Shown: positions 58,784 through 64,000 of the stretch, piece by piece
Position numbering within the stretch: the stretch's first letter is position 1
Layout of the letters: each line of letters starts with the position of its first letter
Source: JACQFK01 sp964619955
GTDB lineage: Bacteria; Planctomycetota; MHYJ01; JACPRB01
DNA: 64,000 nt
Reading direction: 5' to 3'
Assembly: GCA_964619955.1 (NCBI GenBank)
Contig: CAZUJF010000017.1
Location: forward strand, 1 to 64,000
Position numbers and translations under genes: made by a program
The notes under the pieces: generated by a model
What the model saw: only the letters and a program-made list of their open reading frames with translations
The model's database searches: none
Told to the model about the DNA's origin: nothing

Positions 58784-61288
58784 ATGATTCAGGCGAAGCG
58801 GAAACGGCTGGTCGTCGTGGGCAACGGCATGGCCGGGGCCCGCGTGGTGGAGGAGATCCTCAAGCGGGCGCCGCAGGACTTCGACGTCGTGATGTTCGGC
58901 GCGGAGCCCTACGGCAACTACAACCGCATCCTCCTGAGCAACGTGCTCAACGGGACGCAGCCGGCGGGCGAGATCTTCATCAACCCCCTGGAGTGGTACC
59001 GGAAGAACGGCATCACCCTGCACGCCGGCGTGCGTGCCGAGCGCATCGACCGGGAACGCCGCGTCGTCGTCGGGCGCCCGCTCGCCCCCAAGGCGCTCCC
59101 CTACGCGGCCGACGCGGCGGCGGAGGGCGCCCCGGTGGAGGCCCCCTACGACCATGTCATCATCGCGACCGGTTCGCGGCCCTTCGTCCCCCCGATGGAG
59201 GGCTTCGGAGGGACCGGGACCTTCCTCTTCCGCACGATCGAGGACTGCGAGCGCATCGCGGACTACGCGAAGGGCTGCAAGCGGGCGGCGGTCATCGGCG
59301 GCGGCCTGCTGGGCCTGGAGGCCGCGCGCGGCCTGCTGACGCACGGCGTCGAGGTCACCGTGCTCGAAGTGGCGCCCCAGCTCATGATCGCGCAGCTCGA
59401 CCCCGAATCCGGGCTCATGCTGAAGGCCACGATGGAGGGCATGGGCGTCAAGGTGCTCTGCGACAAGATCACCACCCGCATCGTCTCGGCGGACGGCCGC
59501 CCCGTGAAGCTGGACTTCAAGGACGGCTCGGCCCTCGAGACCGACATGGTGGTGGTGAGCGCGGGCATCCGTCCGATCGCGGAGATCGCGGCCGCCAGCG
59601 GGCTCGCCGTGGAGAAGGCGATCGTCGTCGACGACCAGCTCCGGACGAACGACCCGGAGGTCTTTTCGGTCGGCGAGTGCGTGCAGCACCGCGGCCGGAT
59701 CTACGGCCTGGTGGAGCCGATCTGGGAGATGGCCCGCGTGCTCGCGGACGTGGTCACGGGCCGGAACCCGTCGGCCGCGTACGCCGGATCGAAGCTCGGC
59801 ACCAAGCTCAAGGTCATGGGCGTGGAACTGGCGTCGATGGGCGAGACGAAACCCGCCTCGCCCGCGGACGAGGTCGTCGTGTATCGCGAGCCCGCCCAGG
59901 GCGTCTACAAGAAGCTGATCATCCGGGAGGGCCGCCTGGCCGGGGCGATCCTCCTGGGCGAGACCGACGCGTTCACGGATCTCATGCAGCACTACCAGTC
60001 GGGCTCGCGCCTGCCGTCCCGCCGCTCGGAGCTGCTCTTCGGGGCCCCCGGCGAGGGCGTCGGCATCCTCAAGGTGCTCGACATGCCCGACAGCCTGCAG
60101 ATCTGCAACTGCAACGGCGTCAGCAAGAAGCAGATCGTGGACGCCGTGCAGAACGGCTGCACCAGCGTCGCGAAGGTGGGCGCCTGCACCAAGGCCGGCA
60201 CCGGCTGCCAGTCCTGCAAGGGGGTCGTCGCCCAGCTCATCGAGGCCTACCGGGGCGCCGCGAGGAAGGATCCCGCCGAGCATTACTACGTGCCGGGCGT
60301 GCCGCTGGAGAAGGAGGCCCTGATCGCGGAGATCCGGCGCCGCGGGCTCAAATCGGTGAGCGCCGTCTTCGCCGGCCTGGCGGGGGGCAAGGAGGATCCG
60401 GGAAGCAAGGCCGGCCTCGCCTCGCTGCTGAAATCCCTCTGGGCGGGCGAATACGACGACGAGCGCGACGCGCGGTTCATCAACGACCGCGTGCACGCGA
60501 ACATCCAGAAGGACGGCACGTTCTCCGTCGTCCCCCGCATCTACGGGGGCGTGACGACGCCCGCGGAGCTCAAGCGCATCGCGGAGGTCGCGGAGCAGTA
60601 CAAGGTGCCGATGGTGAAGTTCACCGGCGGGCAGCGGATCGACCTGCTCGGCGTGAAGAAGGAGGACCTGCCCGGGGTCTGGACGGCGCTCGGGATGCCG
60701 AGCGGCCATGCGTACACGAAGACGATGCGCACCTGCAAGAGCTGCGTGGGCACGGACTTCTGCCGCTACGGCCTGGGGGATTCGATCGCGCTCGCGCAGA
60801 AGATCGAGCGGCGCTTCCAGGGGATCGAGTCGCCGCACAAGATGAAGCTCGCCACGGCGGGCTGCCCGCGCAACTGCTCCGAGGCCTACGTGAAGGACCT
60901 GGGCGCGGTCGCCATCGAGGGCGGGAAGTGGGAGATCTACGTCGGCGGCGCCGCGGGCGGCTCGGTGCGGAAGGGCGACCTGCTCTGCACCGTGGACTCG
61001 CACGAGGAGGTGCTGAAGATCATGGGGCGTTTCATGCAGTACTACCGCGAGCACGGGAAGTATCTGGAGCGGACCTACCACTTCGTCGAGCGGATCCACA
61101 TCGAGACGCTGAAGAAAATCCTGCTCGAGGACAGCCTGGGCATCTGCGCCCGCCTGGACGCGGACATCCAGAAGGCGGTGGACGCCTACGTGGACCCCTG
61201 GAAGGAGGCGGAGCTGCCCGCGTATCCGCGGCAGTTCAGCGCCCCCGAACTGGCCCGGATCCTGGAGGCCGCGGAAAACAATGGGTGA
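58784..61288 (+). CDS. nirB: NAD(P)H-dependent nitrite reductase, large subunit
   Basis: An 834-residue assimilatory nitrite reductase that reduces nitrite to ammonium. Order: FAD domain (VVVGNGMAGARVVEEIL), NAD domain (AAVIGGGLLGLEAARGL), BFD-type [2Fe-2S] region (CNCNGVSKKQIVDAV, CQSCKG; about residues 440-485), then the siroheme/4Fe-4S reductase domain with CKSCVGTDFC (about 650) and GCPRNCSEAY (about 693). All key residues are present. It is the first gene under the sigma-54 promoter, and its stop overlaps nirD. Confidence 0.96.
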   Translation: MIQAKRKRLVVVGNGMAGARVVEEILKRAPQDFDVVMFGAEPYGNYNRILLSNVLNGTQPAGEIFINPLEWYRKNGITLHAGVRAERIDRERRVVVGRPLAPKALPYAADAAAEGAPVEAPYDHVIIATGSRPFVPPMEGFGGTGTFLFRTIEDCERIADYAKGCKRAAVIGGGLLGLEAARGLLTHGVEVTVLEVAPQLMIAQLDPESGLMLKATMEGMGVKVLCDKITTRIVSADGRPVKLDFKDGSALETDMVVVSAGIRPIAEIAAASGLAVEKAIVVDDQLRTNDPEVFSVGECVQHRGRIYGLVEPIWEMARVLADVVTGRNPSAAYAGSKLGTKLKVMGVELASMGETKPASPADEVVVYREPAQGVYKKLIIREGRLAGAILLGETDAFTDLMQHYQSGSRLPSRRSELLFGAPGEGVGILKVLDMPDSLQICNCNGVSKKQIVDAVQNGCTSVAKVGACTKAGTGCQSCKGVVAQLIEAYRGAARKDPAEHYYVPGVPLEKEALIAEIRRRGLKSVSAVFAGLAGGKEDPGSKAGLASLLKSLWAGEYDDERDARFINDRVHANIQKDGTFSVVPRIYGGVTTPAELKRIAEVAEQYKVPMVKFTGGQRIDLLGVKKEDLPGVWTALGMPSGHAYTKTMRTCKSCVGTDFCRYGLGDSIALAQKIERRFQGIESPHKMKLATAGCPRNCSEAYVKDLGAVAIEGGKWEIYVGGAAGGSVRKGDLLCTVDSHEEVLKIMGRFMQYYREHGKYLERTYHFVERIHIETLKKILLEDSLGICARLDADIQKAVDAYVDPWKEAELPAYPRQFSAPELARILEAAENNG

Positions 61289-61622
61289 GATCGCCGGCGC
61301 CCCCGTCATCGTGAAACTCGGCCCGGTCGCGCAGATCGCGCCGGGCCAGGGCTTCTGCTTCGTCGTCGGCGGCGAGGAGATCGCCGTGTTCCGCCAGCGG
61401 GACGGGGCGCTCTTCGCCACGCAGAACCGCTGCCCGCACAAGAACGCGCCGCTCTCGGAGGGCATCGCCGGCGGCGGCCAGGTGATCTGCCCCTTCCATT
61501 CCCACAAGTTCGATCTCTGCAGCGGGAAGGGGCCGTCCCCCGAGCTCTGTCTGCGCACCTGGCCCGTCCGCGAGGAGCGGGGCGAGATCCTGCTGACGTT
61601 GGAGCCGCGGAGGGCTCCGTGA
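61281..61622 (+). CDS. nirD: Nitrite reductase small subunit, Rieske type
   Basis: A 113-residue Rieske [2Fe-2S] protein with the two ligand pairs CPHKNAP and CPFHSHKFDLC. It is the small subunit that completes NirB. The start overlaps the nirB stop by eight bases and the stop overlaps the next GTG start by four. No export signal, as expected for a cytoplasmic enzyme. Confidence 0.93.
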   Translation: MGEIAGAPVIVKLGPVAQIAPGQGFCFVVGGEEIAVFRQRDGALFATQNRCPHKNAPLSEGIAGGGQVICPFHSHKFDLCSGKGPSPELCLRTWPVREERGEILLTLEPRRAP

Positions 61623-62659
61623 GCCTGGCCTCCCTGGGGCTCGACCGCCGCGCGTTCACGGCGGCGCTGGGCCTCACCTCGCTCCTGGCGGCGGGGATCG
61701 TCCTGGGATCGCGCAACCTGAGGAATTACGATCCGCTGCTGCTGACCTACACGTTCGGGACGCTCTTCGCCGCGTTCGCGGTGGTGTACCGGACGGCCGT
61801 CTGGATCCAGCGTCCGCCCACCTGGACCTATTTGCGCCGCTCGTGGAGCATCCTGCGCTCCGGGGGGGCGCCGGCGAAGCTCGGCTTCGTGACCCGGCAG
61901 GCGGCGGTGCATCTGGGCGCGCAGCGCTTCATCCGGAACCGCGGCTTCCTGCGCTGGATGATCCACCTGCTCCTGGCCTGGGGCAGCATGCTCGCCGGCG
62001 CGGTGACCTTCCCCCTGGTCTTCGGCTGGCTGACCTTCGAGACCCCGCTCAGCGACCACCAGCTCTACCAGGTCATGCTCTTCGGGTTCAAAGTCGGCCA
62101 GTTCCACACGGCCTCGCCCGTGCGCTTCGTGACGTTCAACCTGCTCAACATCGCCGCGATCATGGTGACCACGGGGGCGCTGCTCTCCCTGCACCGGCGC
62201 CTGAAGGACGCGGGGGCCCGCGGCCGGCAGCAGTTCGGGAACGACCTGGTCCCGCTGCTGCTCCTGCTGGCGATCTCGGTGACCGGCCTGATGCTGACGT
62301 TCAGCATGCACGCGCTGGGGGGCGCGGGCTATCCGATGCTCTCGCTGATCCACGCGATCACCGTGACGGTGACGCTCGTCTACATCCCCTTCGGCAAGTT
62401 CTTCCACATCGTGCAGCGTCCCGCCCACCTGGGCGTGATGCTCTACCGCCGCGAGGGGGCGGCGGGCCCCCAGGCGGCCTGCCGGACCTGCGGCGCGAGC
62501 TTCGCCTCCGCGATGCACGTCGCCGACCTGGGCCGGGTGCTGGTGGAAACGGGCGTGCCCCTGGCGGTCGACATCTGCCCGCCCTGCAAGCGCCGCCGGC
62601 TCGGGCGCGGCCACGCCCTGGAACGCGGGCGGCTCTCGGGAGCGGGAAGGGAGGCCTGA
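61619..62659 (+). CDS. Membrane electron-transfer protein (NarI/HdrE-like), nitrate operon
   Basis: A 346-residue membrane protein with about five to six helices, GTG start overlapping the nirD stop. Histidines at WMIHLLLAWGS, SMHALGGAGYPMLSLIHAI and FFHIVQRP are placed as in b-heme subunits of the NarI/HdrE/DsrM type. The C-terminus is soluble and carries two cysteine pairs (CRTCGAS, CPPCKRR), which may hold zinc or an iron-sulfur centre. The overlap with nasA (TGATG) suggests it delivers electrons from quinol or another donor to the nitrate reductase, an uncommon arrangement for a cytoplasmic assimilatory enzyme. Confidence 0.7.
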   Translation: MSLASLGLDRRAFTAALGLTSLLAAGIVLGSRNLRNYDPLLLTYTFGTLFAAFAVVYRTAVWIQRPPTWTYLRRSWSILRSGGAPAKLGFVTRQAAVHLGAQRFIRNRGFLRWMIHLLLAWGSMLAGAVTFPLVFGWLTFETPLSDHQLYQVMLFGFKVGQFHTASPVRFVTFNLLNIAAIMVTTGALLSLHRRLKDAGARGRQQFGNDLVPLLLLLAISVTGLMLTFSMHALGGAGYPMLSLIHAITVTVTLVYIPFGKFFHIVQRPAHLGVMLYRREGAAGPQAACRTCGASFASAMHVADLGRVLVETGVPLAVDICPPCKRRRLGRGHALERGRLSGAGREA

Positions 62660-64000
62660 TGGCGACGCTGCCGTCTTCCCTCGAGGCGCTCACGCGGAAA
62701 TTCGGGCCGAGCCTGAACGAGGTGCCGGCGGGCGGCTGGCAGGCGGAGGGCGCGGGTTCCGAGTCGCTCGTGAAGACCCATTGCTGCTTCTGCGGCGTGC
62801 AGTGCGGCATCCAGCTCAAGGTGCGCGACAACAAGGTCACCGGCTTCGAGCCCTGGGAGGAGTTCCCGGTGAACCGGGGCATGCTCTGTCCCAAGGGCGT
62901 GAAGCGCTATCTGCAGGGTTCGCACGCCGACCGCCTGGAGGCGCCGCTGATCCGCGAGGCGGGCGGTTTCCGGACCGCCCCGTGGGAGGAGGCGCTGCGC
63001 AGGGTGGAGGAGGGGATCCGCGGCGTCCAGCAGCGTCACGGTGCGCATGCCATGGCCGTGCTCTCGGGGGCCTCGCTCACGAACGAGAAGGCCTACCTGA
63101 TGGGCAAGTTCGCGCGGGTCGCCCTGAAGACGCGGAACATCGACTACAACGGCCGCCTCTGCATGGTGAGCGCGGGGGCGGCGAGCCGCAAGGCCTTCGG
63201 GATCGACCGCGCCGCGAATCCGTGGAGCGACATCCCCCTGGCGAAATGCCTCATCGTGGCCGGGGCGAACATCGGGGAGTGTTTCCCGATCCTCACCGAC
63301 TACCTCTGGAAGATGCGCGACAACGGCGGGAAGCTGATCGTGATCGATCCGCGCGCCACGCCGGTGGGCCGCACGGCGGACCTGCTGCTCCCGGTGAAGC
63401 CGGGCCGCGACAGCGCCCTCTTCAACGGGATCCTCCACGTCGTCGTGAAGCGCGGCTGGACCGACCGCGCCTTCATCGAGGCGCACACGGAGGGCTACGA
63501 GGCCCTGGAGCGGACCGTGTCCGCCTACACCCCGGAACGCACGGCGGAGATCGCGGGCGTGCCCGCCCGCTCGATCGAGCGCGCCGCCGAAATGTGGGCG
63601 GAGGCGTCCACGGGCATGCTGCTGCACGCCCGGGGGATCGAACACCACACCAAGGGCGTGGAGAACTGCCTGACGGCGATCAATCTCTGCCTCGCGACGG
63701 GGCGCATCGGCAAGCCGGGCAGCGGCTACGCGATGATCACCGGACAGGGCAACGGGCAGGGCGGACGCGAACACGGGCAGCGCTGCAACCAGCTGCCCAG
63801 CGGGCGGGACATCGAGAACGCCGCCGACCGGAAGCTCGTGGCGGAACGCTGGGGCGTGCCCGAGGAGGAGATCCCGCGCAGCGGCCTCGCGGCGACCGAG
63901 ATGGTGGAGGCGATCCATCGCGGCGAGATCAAGGGCCTTTTCATCATGTGCTTCAACCCGCTCGTGTCGCTGCCGGACAGCGCGCGCACGCGCGCGGCGC
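62659..64000 (+). CDS. nasA: Assimilatory nitrate reductase catalytic subunit, partial
   Basis: The first 447 residues of a molybdopterin oxidoreductase; the gene runs past the window end. The N-terminal [4Fe-4S] site is HCCFCGVQC with a fourth Cys in GMLCPKG, and the molybdenum region reads NGRLCMVSAGAASRKAFG, with Cys as the metal ligand. That and the DRAANPWSDI segment match assimilatory NasA/NasC rather than formate dehydrogenase, whose ligand would be Sec or Cys in a different context. It completes the nitrate-to-ammonium pathway with NirBD. Molybdopterin-guanine cofactor is required. Confidence 0.92.
   Translation, partial: MATLPSSLEALTRKFGPSLNEVPAGGWQAEGAGSESLVKTHCCFCGVQCGIQLKVRDNKVTGFEPWEEFPVNRGMLCPKGVKRYLQGSHADRLEAPLIREAGGFRTAPWEEALRRVEEGIRGVQQRHGAHAMAVLSGASLTNEKAYLMGKFARVALKTRNIDYNGRLCMVSAGAASRKAFGIDRAANPWSDIPLAKCLIVAGANIGECFPILTDYLWKMRDNGGKLIVIDPRATPVGRTADLLLPVKPGRDSALFNGILHVVVKRGWTDRAFIEAHTEGYEALERTVSAYTPERTAEIAGVPARSIERAAEMWAEASTGMLLHARGIEHHTKGVENCLTAINLCLATGRIGKPGSGYAMITGQGNGQGGREHGQRCNQLPSGRDIENAADRKLVAERWGVPEEEIPRSGLAATEMVEAIHRGEIKGLFIMCFNPLVSLPDSARTRAA

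Noticed and set aside
62659..64000. Formate dehydrogenase with Sec at the metal site
   Set aside because: The molybdenum-ligand region (GRLCMVSAG) has Cys and matches NasA; nirBD next to it supports nitrate reductase.

Overview
Organism and style. The window is very GC-rich, densely packed bacterial DNA. The gene content points to Planctomycetota: a DUF1549/DUF1553 plus DUF1501 gene pair, a DUF1080 3-keto-disaccharide hydrolase, two large transmembrane Ser/Thr kinases (one next to an ECF-type sigma factor), MoxR/DUF58/VWA proteins and many secreted proteins of unknown role. Most neighbours overlap by 4 bases (ATGA, GTGA, CTGA), several convergent pairs have stop codons within a few bases of each other, and no gap between genes exceeds 300 bases. 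I saw no tRNA, rRNA, CRISPR array or insertion sequence.

Main result. Four genes are interrupted by in-frame TGA codons yet read on in the same frame as one coherent protein, and each TGA is followed at bacterial-SECIS spacing by a GC-rich hairpin with G in the first two loop bases. Three encode secreted thioredoxin-like proteins: UxxC at 7334-7792, CxxU plus PDZ and a CxxCH at 8574-9512, and vicinal CU at 12907-13704. The fourth (33815-35413, minus strand) is a membrane coiled-coil protein with three in-frame TGAs inside a Gly-rich, zinc-ribbon-like segment, each with its own hairpin. TGA is an ordinary stop in many other genes here, so this is selenocysteine insertion rather than general reassignment. 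The machinery (selA, selB, selC, selD) is not in the window. The triple-Sec protein is the most novel item.

Layout. 1-2098 (minus): HlyD-type adaptor and a beta-propeller protein. 2172-7792 (plus): a tight run of two SDR enzymes, queC, queD, nadA, a DoxX protein, a MocA-like transferase, xdhC and the UxxC selenoprotein, followed by a Cys-cluster protein and the Trx/PDZ selenoprotein (to 9512). 9519-12724 (minus): sigma factor and kinase/TPR protein. 12907-18342 (plus): CU selenoprotein, DUF1549/1553 and DUF1501 proteins. 18339-19451 (minus): HpnB-like glycosyltransferase. 19491-22125 (plus): an SPFH / NAD-kinase-like / NrtR-like Nudix operon under a consensus promoter carrying two identical-architecture operators. 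22122-35413 (mostly minus): BatA-like protein, then a long unit headed by the triple-Sec protein, continuing through an iron-type ABC importer, an NHL lipoprotein, a VWA protein, MoxR and DUF58; a DUF1080 gene lies between on the plus strand. 35539-40762: small hypothetical genes, a three-gene ATP-grasp cluster and an AlkD-like HEAT protein. 40817-47945: LysR regulator with gltB and gltD. 47981-56957: secreted and membrane proteins, a second kinase, an AAA/DUF4143 ATPase and an M50-type protease. 56967-64000: a sigma-54 activator, a consensus sigma-54 promoter, nirB, nirD, a membrane electron-transfer protein and the start of nasA: nitrate assimilation, which feeds ammonium to GltBD.

Limits. 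Family names come from motif recognition without a search. Start codons are chosen from overlaps, ribosome-binding sites and signal peptides. Promoter and hairpin calls were made by eye.
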